Shown: positions 26,971-36,430, counted from the stretch's first letter. The stretch is DNA of 64,000 nt from Sinorhizobium alkalisoli (GCF_008932245.1 NZ_CP034909.1:3218001-3282000), one strand, 5' to 3'. A program made the numbers and translations. Notes: generated by a model not told the origin, from the sequence alone.

Positions 26971-27744
26971 ATGAAACTTCTTCCGACGCTTTTCGCTGCC
27001 GCCCTCCTGCAACTTGCCGCCTTCGCGCCGGCCGAGGCCGGCTCCAACCTCGACGAGATCAAGTCCGCCGGGGTGCTGAAGATCGGCACCGAAGGCACCT
27101 ACGCTCCCTTCACCTATCACGACGCGAGCGGCGCGCTGGTCGGCTTCGACGTCGAGATCGGCCGGGAAGTCGCCAAGCGGCTCGGCGTTCAGCCCGAATT
27201 CCTCGAAGGCAAGTGGGATGGCCTGATCGCCGGCCTCGATGCCAATCGCTACGACGCGGTCATTAACCAGGTCGGCATTACTGAGGAACGCAAGAGGAAA
27301 TACGACTTCTCCGACCCCTATATCGCCTCGAAGGCAGTCCTGATCGTGCGCGGCGACGACGAGGAGATCAAGGACTTCGCCGATTTGAAGGGCAAGAAGG
27401 CCGCCCAGTCGCTGACTAGCAATTTTGGCAAGCTCGCCGAAGCATCGGGCGCCGAACTCGTCGGCACCGAAGGTTTCGACCAGTCGATCCAGCTCGTGCT
27501 GACCGGCCGCGCCGATGCGACAATCAACGATAGCCTCTCCTTCCTTGACTTCCGGAAGCAGAAGCCGGACGCCAATGTGAAGATCGCCGCCGAACAGGCG
27601 GATGCCGACTATTCCGGCATCATCATCCGCAAGGGCGAACCGGAACTGCTCGAGGCCATCAACAAGGCGCTGGAAGAGATCAAGGCGGACGGCACCTATG
27701 AGAAGATCTCGCAGAAATATTTCGGCGCCGACGTTTCCAAATAG
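26971..27744 (+). CDS. polar amino-acid ABC transporter, periplasmic binding protein
   Basis: A 257-residue family 3 binding protein with a signal peptide at residues 1-23 (LPTLFAAALLQLAAFAPAEAG). The mature part has GVLKIGTEGTYAPFTYHDASG, GFDVEIGREVAKRLGV and QVGITEERKRKYDFSDPYIASKAVLIV, closest to cystine/diaminopimelate-type binding proteins. It starts the SBP-permease-ATPase operon 26971-29314. There is a 116-bp gap before the permease that could hold a hairpin reducing downstream expression. Confidence 0.88.
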   Translation: MKLLPTLFAAALLQLAAFAPAEAGSNLDEIKSAGVLKIGTEGTYAPFTYHDASGALVGFDVEIGREVAKRLGVQPEFLEGKWDGLIAGLDANRYDAVINQVGITEERKRKYDFSDPYIASKAVLIVRGDDEEIKDFADLKGKKAAQSLTSNFGKLAEASGAELVGTEGFDQSIQLVLTGRADATINDSLSFLDFRKQKPDANVKIAAEQADADYSGIIIRKGEPELLEAINKALEEIKADGTYEKISQKYFGADVSK

Positions 27745-27860
27745 TCACCGATCGGCTCCTTCCCGGCAGATTTTATGGACGGGGCCTCACGCCTTTTACG
27801 TTCTGACCTCATGAACTACGATCCGCTCCGCCCATCGTGATCTGGTGCGGATCGCATTTT

Positions 27861-28556
27861 ATGAAAGGCCTTGCCTTGCCCGACTGGCTTCACCTCATAG
27901 CGCAATCGCTGCCGACCCTGCTCTGGGCCGGCCTCGTCTTCACGATTCCGCTCACGCTGCTTTCCTTCACACTGGGCCTCCTGCTCGGCCTGGTCACCGC
28001 GCTCGTCCGGCTCTTTGCGCCGGCTCCGCTCGTTGCCGTGGCGCGCTTCTATGTCTGGGTTATCCGCGGCACACCGCTGCTCGTCCAGCTCTTCGTCATT
28101 TTCTACGGACTGCCGAGCCTCGGCATCCTGCTCGACGCCTTTCCGGCGGCGCTGATCGGCTTCACGCTGAATATCGGCGCCTATTCGTCCGAGATCATTC
28201 GCGCGGTGATCTCGTCGGTCCCGCGGGGGCAATGGGAGGCGGCCTATTCGATCGGCATGAGTTGGCCCCAGGCAATGCGCCGCACCATCCTGCCGCAGGC
28301 CGGCCGCGTCGCCGTGCCGCCGCTCTCGAACACCTTCATCTCGCTGGTGAAGGACACCTCGCTCGCCGCCGCGATCACCGTGCCCGAACTCTTCCAGACG
28401 GCGCAGCGCATCGTCGCGACCACCTATGAGCCGCTGATCCTCTACATCGAGGCCGCCTTGATTTACCTCGTCATGAGTTCCGTGCTCTCGGCCCTGCAGG
28501 TGAAGTTGGAGAAGCGCTTCGCCCGCTATGGTGGCTTCCTGGAGGCGCGCGCATGA
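27861..28556 (+). CDS. polar amino-acid ABC transporter permease
   Basis: A 231-residue HisM-type permease. Hydrophobic segments begin at LPTLLWAGLVFTIPLTLLSFTLGLLLG; RGTPLLVQLFVIFYGLPSLG is the family signature. The coupling loop reads EAAYSIGMSWPQAMRRTILPQAGRVAVPPL. ATG 27861 is used; an in-frame GTG at 27837 would add eight residues. Its stop overlaps the ATPase start (ATGA), a tight coupling. It belongs to the complete transporter 26971-29314. Confidence 0.88.
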   Translation: MKGLALPDWLHLIAQSLPTLLWAGLVFTIPLTLLSFTLGLLLGLVTALVRLFAPAPLVAVARFYVWVIRGTPLLVQLFVIFYGLPSLGILLDAFPAALIGFTLNIGAYSSEIIRAVISSVPRGQWEAAYSIGMSWPQAMRRTILPQAGRVAVPPLSNTFISLVKDTSLAAAITVPELFQTAQRIVATTYEPLILYIEAALIYLVMSSVLSALQVKLEKRFARYGGFLEARA

Positions 28557-29314
28557 TCGAGCTCTCACATATCGTCAAGCGTTTCGGCACGCACACGGTG
28601 CTGAACGATATCAGCGTGACGCTGGCGGAGGGCACGGTCACGGCCCTTGTCGGGCCTTCCGGCGGCGGAAAAAGCACGCTTCTGCGCTGCGTCAACCTTC
28701 TCGAGATCCCGACCAGCGGCACGATTCGCCTAGGCGATGAACGGCTGGAATTCGCGCCCGACCGCAAGGTCGGCTGGCAGGCGGTCCAGAAACTCCGCCG
28801 CCAGACCGGCATGGTGTTCCAGAACTTCCAACTGTTTCCACATCAGACGGCGATCGGCAATGTCATGGAAGGCCTCGTCACCGTTCTCAAATGGCCCGCC
28901 GATCGTGCCCACGCCCGGGCGCTCGAACTCCTGGAAAAGGTCGGCATGGCCCACAAAGCCGACGCTTGGCCGGCAACGCTCTCCGGCGGCCAGCAACAGC
29001 GCGTCGCGATCGCCAGGGCGCTTGCTCCATCGCCGCGCGTGCTGCTTTGCGACGAACCGACCTCGGCCCTCGATCCGGAACTGGCGGAGGAGGTGGTGGA
29101 GGTGCTTAGCCGGCTTGCCCGCGAAGGCACGACGATGATCATGGCCACCCACGACCTGCGCCTTGCCTCCCGCGTTGCCGACCACGTCATCTTCCTCGAC
29201 GCCGGCGTCGTCGTCGAAAGTGGACCGCCGCGCAAGATTTTTTCGACGCCGGAGCGGGAGCGAACGAAGCGGTTCATTGCTTCGCTCAGCGCGCCGATGA
29301 GCTTTGATATCTAA
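28553..29314 (+). CDS. polar amino-acid ABC transporter ATP-binding protein
   Basis: A 253-residue ABC ATPase. Walker A GPSGGGKST, Q-loop MVFQNFQLFPHQTAIGNV, signature LSGGQQQRVAIARAL, Walker B VLLCDEPTSALDPEL and H-loop TMIMATHDLRLA are all intact. It completes the amino-acid importer with the preceding permease (4-bp overlap). It might also serve the ATPase-less transporter at 6553-8188; that is only a possibility. Confidence 0.93.
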   Translation: MIELSHIVKRFGTHTVLNDISVTLAEGTVTALVGPSGGGKSTLLRCVNLLEIPTSGTIRLGDERLEFAPDRKVGWQAVQKLRRQTGMVFQNFQLFPHQTAIGNVMEGLVTVLKWPADRAHARALELLEKVGMAHKADAWPATLSGGQQQRVAIARALAPSPRVLLCDEPTSALDPELAEEVVEVLSRLAREGTTMIMATHDLRLASRVADHVIFLDAGVVVESGPPRKIFSTPERERTKRFIASLSAPMSFDI

Positions 29315-29388
29315 AGTTCAGCCTCGCAGGTGCCGGTGAACCACCGGCCGTACACGCGGGGCAAATAACGGCTGATCGCTGCCGGCCT

Positions 29389-29868
29389 TTACTTTCCACA
29401 AGCTGGTTTGGCGGGTTCACGGCCCTCATTCCAACGCGCAAATAGCGGCGCAAAATCTTCTGGGTTGCCCGGATATTGCAGGCACTCTTCACCTATTCGG
29501 CTCCAGCCCTGTGCGCTATCGAGCCAGATATGGGCGACCGGAGCCAGGGCCGAGGTGTCGTCGAGCGTGCCGGGTTTGATGCTGATCAAGTCTGTCCGGC
29601 CCTGCTGGCGGTGGAACAGGCGCGTGCCACATTCCGGGCAGAAGTCGCATATCATGCGCCTGCCCGTTGGCGTCTCGCGTGTCCAGGAAGACAGCTCGCC
29701 CAGACCAAGCTCGACTTGCGAAGGCGCGATCCAGAAAGCCATCCCAAAGGCGCTTCCGGACTGCTTCTGGCATTCGCGGCAATGGCACGCAAACAAGGCC
29801 AGCGATCTGCCCCCGATGCGGTAGCGGCAATGACCACATTGGCAACCGCCCTCAAACGTTTCACTCAT
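29389..29868 (-). CDS. GFA-family zinc protein
   Basis: A 159-residue protein of the glutathione-dependent formaldehyde-activating (GFA/CENP-V) family. Zinc ligands are visible in GGCQCGHCRYRI, LFACHCRECQKQSGSAFG and FCPECGTRLFHRQQ, with the typical FWIAPSQ stretch between. The original enzyme activity of Gfa has been questioned, so most members are of unknown function. ATG 29868 is used; another in-frame ATG lies 6 bp upstream and neither has a strong RBS. It stands alone, convergent with the ABC operon. Confidence 0.85.
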   Translation of the reverse strand: MSETFEGGCQCGHCRYRIGGRSLALFACHCRECQKQSGSAFGMAFWIAPSQVELGLGELSSWTRETPTGRRMICDFCPECGTRLFHRQQGRTDLISIKPGTLDDTSALAPVAHIWLDSAQGWSRIGEECLQYPGNPEDFAPLFARWNEGREPAKPACGK

Positions 29869-29937
29869 TTGCAAAACGTCGCTAGCAAGATGGCGGCTCC
29901 CCAGCTGAGAAGCCGTGGCAACGTCGCGTCGGCCGCA

Positions 29938-32900
29938 TCAGCCAAAGACGACCAGCAGGTCCTTGGCGTCGATCTGATCGCCAGCCCGGACCAGCACCTC
30001 GGCGATGACCCCGTCCCTCTCCGCATGCAGCGCCGTCTCCATCTTCATCGCCTCGATCGAGAGCAGCACGTCGCCGGCCTTGACCGGCTGGCCAGTGACG
30101 ACGGCGACGGTCGAGATGACGCCTGGCATCGGCGCGCCGAGATGGGCGGCATTGCCGGCCTCGGCCTTGCGGCGGATGGCGGCGGAGGCGCCGTGCGCCC
30201 GGTCCGGGACCTTGATCGAGCGCGGCTGCCCGTTGAGTTCGAAGAACATCTTGACCATGCCCTTCTCGTCGATCTCGCCCTGGGCCTGGTTGAGGACGAC
30301 CAGCGTCTTGCCCTTCTCCAGGTCGGCGAAGAGCTCCTCGCCCGGCGTCATGCCGTAGAAATAGGCAGGCGTCGGCAGGACGCTGACCGGTCCGTAGGTC
30401 TCGCAGGCGACCGCATAATCGGTGAAGACTTTCGGATACATCAGATAGGAGGCGAACTCGAAGTCGCTCACTTCGCGGCCGAGCTTCTCCTCGATGGTCT
30501 TGCGCTCGGCGTCGAGGTCGGCCGGCGGCAGCAGCGAGCCCGGCACCGCCGTATAGGGCTCTTCGCCCTTCAGCACCTTCTTCTGCAGCGCTTCCGGCCA
30601 ACCGCCCGGCGGCTGGCCGAGGTCGCCCTTGAGCATCGAGACGACCGAGTCCGGGAAGGCGATGTCCTTCGTCGGGTTTTCGACATCGGCAACCGTAAGG
30701 TCCTGGCTGACCATCATCAAAGCCATGTCGCCGACGACCTTGGAGGAGGGCGTCACCTTGACGATGTCGCCGAACATCCGGTTGGCGTCGGCATAGGCCT
30801 GCGCCACCTCGTGCCAGCGGGTCTCCAGCCCGAGCGAGCGGGCCTGTTCCTTGAGATTGGTGAACTGGCCGCCCGGCATCTCATGCAGGTAGACTTCGGA
30901 AGCCGGTCCCTTGAGGTCGCTCTCGAAGGCCGCATATTGATGGCGCACCGCCTCCCAATAGAAGGAGATGCGGCGGATCCACTCGGGATTGAGACCCGGG
31001 TCGCGCTCCGAGCCGGACAGTGCCTCGACGATCGAGCCGAGGCAGGGCTGGGAGGTGTTGCCGGAGAGCGCATCCATCGCCGCATCGACGATGTCGACGC
31101 CGGATTCCACCGCGGCGAGCACCGTCGCCGCGGCAATGCCGGAGGTGTCGTGGGTGTGGAAATGGATCGGCAGGTCGGTCGCATCCTTCAGCGCCTTGAA
31201 CAGCACCCGCGCCGCTTGCGGCTTCAGAAGCCCGGCCATGTCCTTGACGGCGATGATGTGGGCGCCGGCCTTTTCCAGCTCGGCGGCAAGCGCGGTGTAA
31301 TATTTGAGATCGTATTTCGGTCGGGCGGAATTCAGAAGGTCGCCGGTGTAGCAGATCGCCGCCTCGCAGATCTTGTTCTCGGAAGCCACCGCGTCCATCG
31401 CGACGCGCATGTTCTCCACCCAATTGAGGCAGTCGAAGACGCGGAAGACGTCGATGCCGCCCCTGGCCGCCTGGGCGACGAAGTACTTCACCACATTATC
31501 GGGATAGTTCTTGTAGCCGACACCGTTGGCGCCGCGCAAAAGCATCTGCAGGAGCAGGTTCGGCGCGTCTTCGCGTACCATCGCCAGCCGCTCCCACGGG
31601 TCTTCCGTCAGGAAGCGCATCGAGACGTCGAAGGTGGCGCCACCCCAGCATTCGAGCGAGAAGAGGTTCGGCAGCGCCCGCGCATAGGTGCCGGCGATGC
31701 GGGCGATGTCGTAGGTGCGCATGCGGGTCGCAAGCAGCGACTGGTGCGCGTCGCGCATCGTCGTGTCGGTCAGGAGAACCTGCTTCTCAGCCTTCACCCA
31801 TTCGGCGAACTTCTTCGGTCCGAGCTCGTCGAGGCGCTGTTTTGTGCCAGGCTTCACCCCGCCGTCGATGAAGGGCACGACGGGCGCGGCGATATCGTTC
31901 GACGGCTTCGGCCTTCCCTTCGCCTCGGGATGGCCGTTGACGGTGACGTCGGCGAGATAGGTGAGTAGCTTTGTGGCGCGGTCCTGACGCTTCACCTGCT
32001 GGAACAGTTCCGGCGTCGTGTCGATGAACCGGGTCGTGTAGCTGTTGTCGCGGAACTTCGGGTGACCGATGATCGCTTCGAGGAAGGTGAGGTTGGTGGC
32101 GACGCCGCGAATGCGGAATTCCCTGAGCGCCCGGTCCATGCGGCGGATCGCTTCTTCCGGATTCGGGGCCCAGGCGGTGACCTTCTCCAAGAGCGGATCG
32201 TAGTAGCGGGTGATGACCGCGCCGGAATAGGCGGTGCCGCCGTCGAGCCGGATGCCGAAGCCCGTGGCGCCGCGATAGGCGGTGATGCGGCCGTAGTCCG
32301 GAATGAAGTTCTGCTCCGGATCTTCCGTTGTGATGCGGCACTGCAGCGCGTGGCCGTTGAGGCGGATATCCTCCTGCCGCGGCACGCCGGATTCCGGCGT
32401 GCCGATGGCATGGCCGTCGAGGATATGGATCTGCGCCTTGACGATGTCGATGCCGGTCACCTCCTCGGTCACCGTATGCTCGACCTGGATGCGCGGATTG
32501 ACCTCTATGAAGTAGAACTTGCCGGTGTCGGCATCCATCAGATACTCGACCGTGCCGGCGCCGATGTAATTGGTCGCGTGCGCAATCTTCAGCGAGTAGT
32601 CGGCGAGTTCCTGACGCTCGGCACCGGTGAGATAGGGCGCCGGTGCCCGTTCGACGACCTTCTGGTTGCGGCGCTGGATGGAGCAGTCGCGCTCGAAGAG
32701 GTGTACGACATTGCCGTGGGTGTCGCCGAGGACCTGGCTCTCGACGTGGCGGGCGCGCTCGACCAGCTTTTCCAGATAAACCTCGTCCTTACCGAAAGCT
32801 GCCTTGGCCTCGCGCTTGGCCTCGGTGACCTCACGGATCAGGTCCTTGGGATCGCGGATCGCCCGCATACCTCGGCCCCCGCCGCCCCAGGAGGCCTTCA

Positions 32901-33393
32901 GCATCACCGGATAGCCGATTTCATCGGCGAGCCGCGTGATCTCGGCCGGGTCGTCCGGCAGCGGATCCGTCGCCGGCACGACCGGCACGCCGATCGAGAT
33001 CGCCAGGTTGCGGGCGGCCACCTTGTTGCCGAGCTGGCGCATCGTCTCCGGCTTCGGCCCGATGAAGGTGATGCCGTTCTCGGCACAGGCCTCGGCGAAT
33101 TCCGGGCTTTCCGAGAGCAGGCCGTAACCGGGATGGATCGCGTCGGCGCCGGAAAGCTTGGCGACGCGGATCACCTCGTCGATTGAAAGATAGCTCTCGA
33201 TCGGGCCGAGATCGCGTGGAAGGTGCGGGCCGCGGCCGACTTGATAACTCTCGTCCGCCTTGAAGCGGTGCAGCGCCAGCTTGTCCTCCTCCGCCCAGAT
33301 CGCGACCGTTTTAAGCCCCAGCTCATTGGCCGCACGGAAGACGCGGATGGCGATTTCGGATCGGTTGGCAACAAGGATCTTTGAGATGGACAA
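29938..33393 (-). CDS. pyc: pyruvate carboxylase
   Basis: A 1151-residue biotin enzyme that makes oxaloacetate from pyruvate and bicarbonate. The biotin carboxylase domain (about 1-460) has SKILVANRSEIAIRVFRAAN, GGGGRGMR and FIEVNPRIQVEHTVTEE. The carboxyltransferase (about 530-800) has LLTDTTMRDAHQSLLATRMRTYD and FSLECWGGATFDVSMRFL. The C-terminal biotinyl domain carries the lysine in IEAMKMET (about residue 1117). A TTG start at 33393 is preferred: GAGGAGT stands 6 bp before it and it gives the family N terminus. The in-frame ATG at 33435 would add 14 residues and lacks an RBS. Confidence 0.95.
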   Translation of the reverse strand: MSISKILVANRSEIAIRVFRAANELGLKTVAIWAEEDKLALHRFKADESYQVGRGPHLPRDLGPIESYLSIDEVIRVAKLSGADAIHPGYGLLSESPEFAEACAENGITFIGPKPETMRQLGNKVAARNLAISIGVPVVPATDPLPDDPAEITRLADEIGYPVMLKASWGGGGRGMRAIRDPKDLIREVTEAKREAKAAFGKDEVYLEKLVERARHVESQVLGDTHGNVVHLFERDCSIQRRNQKVVERAPAPYLTGAERQELADYSLKIAHATNYIGAGTVEYLMDADTGKFYFIEVNPRIQVEHTVTEEVTGIDIVKAQIHILDGHAIGTPESGVPRQEDIRLNGHALQCRITTEDPEQNFIPDYGRITAYRGATGFGIRLDGGTAYSGAVITRYYDPLLEKVTAWAPNPEEAIRRMDRALREFRIRGVATNLTFLEAIIGHPKFRDNSYTTRFIDTTPELFQQVKRQDRATKLLTYLADVTVNGHPEAKGRPKPSNDIAAPVVPFIDGGVKPGTKQRLDELGPKKFAEWVKAEKQVLLTDTTMRDAHQSLLATRMRTYDIARIAGTYARALPNLFSLECWGGATFDVSMRFLTEDPWERLAMVREDAPNLLLQMLLRGANGVGYKNYPDNVVKYFVAQAARGGIDVFRVFDCLNWVENMRVAMDAVASENKICEAAICYTGDLLNSARPKYDLKYYTALAAELEKAGAHIIAVKDMAGLLKPQAARVLFKALKDATDLPIHFHTHDTSGIAAATVLAAVESGVDIVDAAMDALSGNTSQPCLGSIVEALSGSERDPGLNPEWIRRISFYWEAVRHQYAAFESDLKGPASEVYLHEMPGGQFTNLKEQARSLGLETRWHEVAQAYADANRMFGDIVKVTPSSKVVGDMALMMVSQDLTVADVENPTKDIAFPDSVVSMLKGDLGQPPGGWPEALQKKVLKGEEPYTAVPGSLLPPADLDAERKTIEEKLGREVSDFEFASYLMYPKVFTDYAVACETYGPVSVLPTPAYFYGMTPGEELFADLEKGKTLVVLNQAQGEIDEKGMVKMFFELNGQPRSIKVPDRAHGASAAIRRKAEAGNAAHLGAPMPGVISTVAVVTGQPVKAGDVLLSIEAMKMETALHAERDGVIAEVLVRAGDQIDAKDLLVVFG

Positions 33394-33398
33394 GTCGG

Positions 33399-33405
33399 AC
33401 TCCTC
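33399..33405 (-). promoter_or_regulatory. ribosome binding site deciding the pyc TTG start
   Basis: GAGGAGT on the minus strand, 5-6 bp before TTG at 33393. It is the only good Shine-Dalgarno match near the 5' end of pyc and supports the non-ATG start. Confidence 0.65.
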
Positions 33406-33509
33406 AATAGACTTGAATTCACGGGAATGCTGCACCCGCGAAATGAACTATTAGCGAGTCACGGAATGAAGTGCAATTTCAGATGCGACGCCAATAGGGT
33501 CCGTTTTCT

Positions 33510-34250
33510 CTAAGAGATCAGGCCGAGGCGGAAGGCGATAGCGACGGCGTGATGGCGGTTTTTCGCCTTCAGCTTTTCCTGAATGCCGTTCATGTACCAG
33601 TCGACCGTGTGGCTAGAAATATCGAGGACCTTGCCGATGTCGTTGGAGGTCATGCCGTCGGCGAGATAGTTCAGGGCCTCCATTTCGCGCCGTGTCATCT
33701 GCACGTCGACGCGCGAGACGAGCTCGGCCATGATCTCCGGGTCGGTAAGCTCCAGCAGCTTCCAGAACAGCCGTCTGGCGATCGAGTCGAAGAGGCTCAG
33801 CTCCACCGGCGTGAGATCGACCACACGGCCGCCGACCGTCAGGTTGCCCATGAGCCCGCGCCGCCCGTGCACCGGAAAGATATAGCCGTCGTAGAGGCCG
33901 TGATTGCGCGCCTCCACCATCATGCTTTCCATGCGCTTGCGATGCGGGTCCGAGCGGAAGGCTGCCAGCGTGTCACGCCAGCGAAATCCACGCTGGGCAT
34001 GGCCGAGATAGCGGATGGTCGGATCGATGACGACATATTTTTTGCGGATGTAGATCTGCGGCCAATTCTCCGGCCAGCGTCCGGCGAGCAGCAGGCGCAG
34101 CGGATTTTCGTGAGGTTTCGGCTGACGCACGACGCCATAGAAGTCGAACCCGCAGCGATCGAGCAACCGCTCGAATTCCGGCAGAATCTCTTCGCGTGTC
34201 CTCATTTCTTCCAGAAGAGCCAGAAACTGTACGAGCAACGTGATATTCAT
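33510..34250 (-). CDS. expR: LuxR-type quorum-sensing regulator ExpR
   Basis: A 246-residue LuxR regulator. The N-terminal autoinducer-binding domain (about 20-160) keeps the Trp, Tyr and Asp ligand residues in ENWPQIYIRKKYVVIDPTI and FRWRDTL. The C-terminal LuxR helix-turn-helix reads MTRREMEALNYLADGMTSNDIGKVLDISSHTVDWYMNGIQEKLKAKNRHHAV. Sequence and position between pyc and ndvA match S. meliloti ExpR, the receptor for long-chain acyl-homoserine lactones from SinI that controls EPS II, succinoglycan and motility. The frame is intact; in strain Rm1021 the gene is interrupted by an insertion sequence. No luxI-type synthase gene is in this window. Confidence 0.92.
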   Translation of the reverse strand: MNITLLVQFLALLEEMRTREEILPEFERLLDRCGFDFYGVVRQPKPHENPLRLLLAGRWPENWPQIYIRKKYVVIDPTIRYLGHAQRGFRWRDTLAAFRSDPHRKRMESMMVEARNHGLYDGYIFPVHGRRGLMGNLTVGGRVVDLTPVELSLFDSIARRLFWKLLELTDPEIMAELVSRVDVQMTRREMEALNYLADGMTSNDIGKVLDISSHTVDWYMNGIQEKLKAKNRHHAVAIAFRLGLIS

Positions 34251-34629
34251 GGAACACCTTCAGGTCGGAACAGGCTACAGCGCCCTGGAATTCCAACATG
34301 AATGCGCCGTTCAGAAGCCATTCATGTTGCAACCGCGATAATTCTTCTTACCACGCCCGGTCCTTAACGAAACCTGCAAAAAATCGGAGTCGGGGCAAGA
34401 GATAGCGAGCTGTGGATCGTCCCGCCAATCCTCCCATGGCGGCAGTCGGTCCGGCCTTCTGATCTGCCCCTTCCGCATTTCCAGCAGGTTTTTTCACGGG
34501 ACCGCTTCCGCGCGGCTTTGTCGCGCCCCGCATGGCGAAACCGCCATGTCGCCGGGGCGGCGAAGACGCATCGCACAGGCCGCACCGCTCGGTTGCGGCG
34601 TCCAATCGATGCCCAGAAGGGGTGAGACA
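34251..34629. other. divergent expR-ndvA intergenic region
   Basis: 379 bp between divergent genes. It holds the inverted repeat at 34294-34329 near expR and an A/T-rich stretch (34330-34390) suited to promoters. The right half is GC-rich, with in-frame ATG codons that would extend ndvA by up to 28 residues; these are not used here. Confidence 0.55.
34294..34329. promoter_or_regulatory. 11-bp inverted repeat upstream of expR
   Basis: CAACATGAATG at 34294-34304 and its exact complement CATTCATGTTG at 34319-34329, with a 14-bp spacer, lie 43 bp before the expR start. Arm centres are 25 bp apart. The arms are perfect, so this is a strong candidate operator or transcript hairpin. Whether ExpR itself, another regulator or a riboregulator binds here is inference. 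Confidence 0.6.
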
Positions 34630-36387
34630 GTGTCTTTGTTACAGGTGTATGCAAGAGCGCTTCAGTACCTTGCTGTTCACAAATTCCGCGTCGGGGCGAT
34701 TGTCATTGCCAATATCGTCCTCGCCGTCATCACGATTGCAGAACCGATCCTGTTCGGTCGCATCATCGACGCGATCTCAACGCAAAAGGAAGTCACTCCG
34801 ATGCTGCTCATGTGGGCGGCCTTTGGGGTGTTCAACACCATCGCCTTCGTCCTCGTTTCCCGCGAGGCCGACCGGCTGGCGCATGGCCGGCGGGCGACAC
34901 TCCTGACCCAGGCCTTCGGCCGGATCGTTTCCATGCCGCTCTCCTGGCACAGCCAGCGCGGCACGTCGAACGCGCTGCACACGCTTTTACGTGCCTGCGA
35001 AACCCTCTTCGGCCTCTGGCTCGAATTCATGCGGCAGCATCTTGCGACCGCCGTCGCGCTGGTGCTGCTCGTGCCGACTGCCTTCGCGATGGATCTCCGC
35101 CTGTCGCTCGTACTCGTCATCCTCGGCGCCGCCTATGTGGTGATCAGCAAGGTCGTGATGAACCGCACCAAAGAAGGTCAGGCCTCGGTCGAGAACCACT
35201 ATCATACGGTTTTCTCCCACGTCTCGGACTCCATCAGCAATGTGTCGGTGGTTCACAGCTACAACCGCATCGAGGCGGAGACCCGCGAACTGAAGAAGTT
35301 CACCGAACGGCTGCTGTCCGCGCAATATCCGGTGCTCGACTGGTGGGCGATCGCAAGCGCGCTTAACCGCATGGCCTCGACCATATCGATGATGGCCATC
35401 CTCGTCATCGGCACCATTCTAGTGCAGCGCGGCGAGCTCGGAGTCGGCCAGGTCATCGCCTTCATCGGCTTCGCCAATCTGCTGATCGGCCGCCTCGACC
35501 AGATGAAGGCCTTCGCCACGCAGATCTTCGAGGCGCGCGCCAAGCTCGAGGACTTTTTCCAGCTCGAAGATTCGGTGCGTGACCGCGAGGAGCCGGCCGA
35601 CGCCAAGGAACTGACCGGCGTCGTCGGAGAGGTGGAATTCCGCAACATCTCCTTTGATTTTGCGAATTCCGGCCAGGGCGTGCACAACGTCTCCTTCACG
35701 GCCAAGGCCGGCCAGACGATCGCCATCGTCGGCCCGACAGGCGCCGGCAAGACGACGCTCGTCAACCTCCTGCAGCGGGTCCATGATCCGAAGCACGGCC
35801 AGATACTGATCGACGGGGTCGACATCTCGACGGTTACGCGCAAGTCGCTACGCCGCTCGATCGCCACCGTTTTCCAGGATGCCGGCCTGATGAACCGGTC
35901 TATCGGCGACAACATCCGGCTTGGCCGCGAGGACGCCACGCTGGAAGAGATCGTGGCCGCGGCCGAGGCCGCCGCCGCGGGCGACTTCATCGAAGACCGC
36001 CTCAACGGCTACGACACGGTCGTCGGCGAGCGCGGCAACCGCCTCTCCGGCGGCGAACGCCAGCGCATCGCCATTGCCCGAGCCATCCTCAAGAATGCTC
36101 CGATCCTGGTGCTGGACGAGGCGACCAGTGCGCTCGACGTCGAGACCGAGGCCAGAGTCAAGGACGCGATCGATGCGCTTCGCAAGGATCGGACGACCTT
36201 CATCATCGCTCACCGCCTGTCGACGGTGCGTGAGGCCGACCTCGTCATCTTCATGGACCACGGCCGGATCGTCGAAATGGGCGGCTTCAACGAGCTCAGC
36301 CGCAGCAACGGCCGCTTCGCCGCCCTGCTGCGCGCCAGCGGCATCCTGACGGACGATGACGTCCGCCGGAGCCTCACCGCAGCCTGA
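34630..36387 (+). CDS. ndvA: cyclic beta-1,2-glucan exporter NdvA
   Basis: A 585-residue ABC exporter with fused membrane and ATPase domains that moves cyclic beta-1,2-glucan to the periplasm; needed for osmoadaptation and nodule invasion. Membrane domain: about six segments (VGAIVIANIVLAVITIAEPILFG onward, EADRLAHGRRATLLTQAFGRI). ATPase domain: Walker A VGPTGAGKTT, signature LSGGERQRIAIARAI, Walker B ILVLDEATSALD, and IIAHRLSTV. GTG 34630 is chosen because AGAAGGGG precedes it and it gives the ChvA-like start (SLLQVYARALQYL). Its substrate is made by ndvB, convergent at 38943-47441. Confidence 0.95.
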   Translation: MSLLQVYARALQYLAVHKFRVGAIVIANIVLAVITIAEPILFGRIIDAISTQKEVTPMLLMWAAFGVFNTIAFVLVSREADRLAHGRRATLLTQAFGRIVSMPLSWHSQRGTSNALHTLLRACETLFGLWLEFMRQHLATAVALVLLVPTAFAMDLRLSLVLVILGAAYVVISKVVMNRTKEGQASVENHYHTVFSHVSDSISNVSVVHSYNRIEAETRELKKFTERLLSAQYPVLDWWAIASALNRMASTISMMAILVIGTILVQRGELGVGQVIAFIGFANLLIGRLDQMKAFATQIFEARAKLEDFFQLEDSVRDREEPADAKELTGVVGEVEFRNISFDFANSGQGVHNVSFTAKAGQTIAIVGPTGAGKTTLVNLLQRVHDPKHGQILIDGVDISTVTRKSLRRSIATVFQDAGLMNRSIGDNIRLGREDATLEEIVAAAEAAAAGDFIEDRLNGYDTVVGERGNRLSGGERQRIAIARAILKNAPILVLDEATSALDVETEARVKDAIDALRKDRTTFIIAHRLSTVREADLVIFMDHGRIVEMGGFNELSRSNGRFAALLRASGILTDDDVRRSLTAA

Positions 36388-36398
36388 ATTGCGACCCC

Positions 36399-36430
36399 GA
36401 CGGCGCCGGCTCCTTGGGCGCGGCGCCGTC
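36399..36430 (+). terminator. candidate terminator hairpin after ndvA
   Basis: GACGGCGCC at 36399-36407 pairs with GGCGCCGTC at 36422-36430, 14-nt loop, followed by CCGTTTC. It lies 11 bp after the ndvA stop. The short T run makes termination uncertain. Confidence 0.5.

Noticed and set aside
29476..31968. 830-residue plus-strand open frame over pyc
   Set aside because: Antisense shadow of pyc, whose biotin carboxylase and carboxyltransferase motifs are clear.
34546..34629. ATG start 84 bp upstream for ndvA
   Set aside because: A good RBS precedes GTG 34630, and the ChvA-type N terminus starts there.
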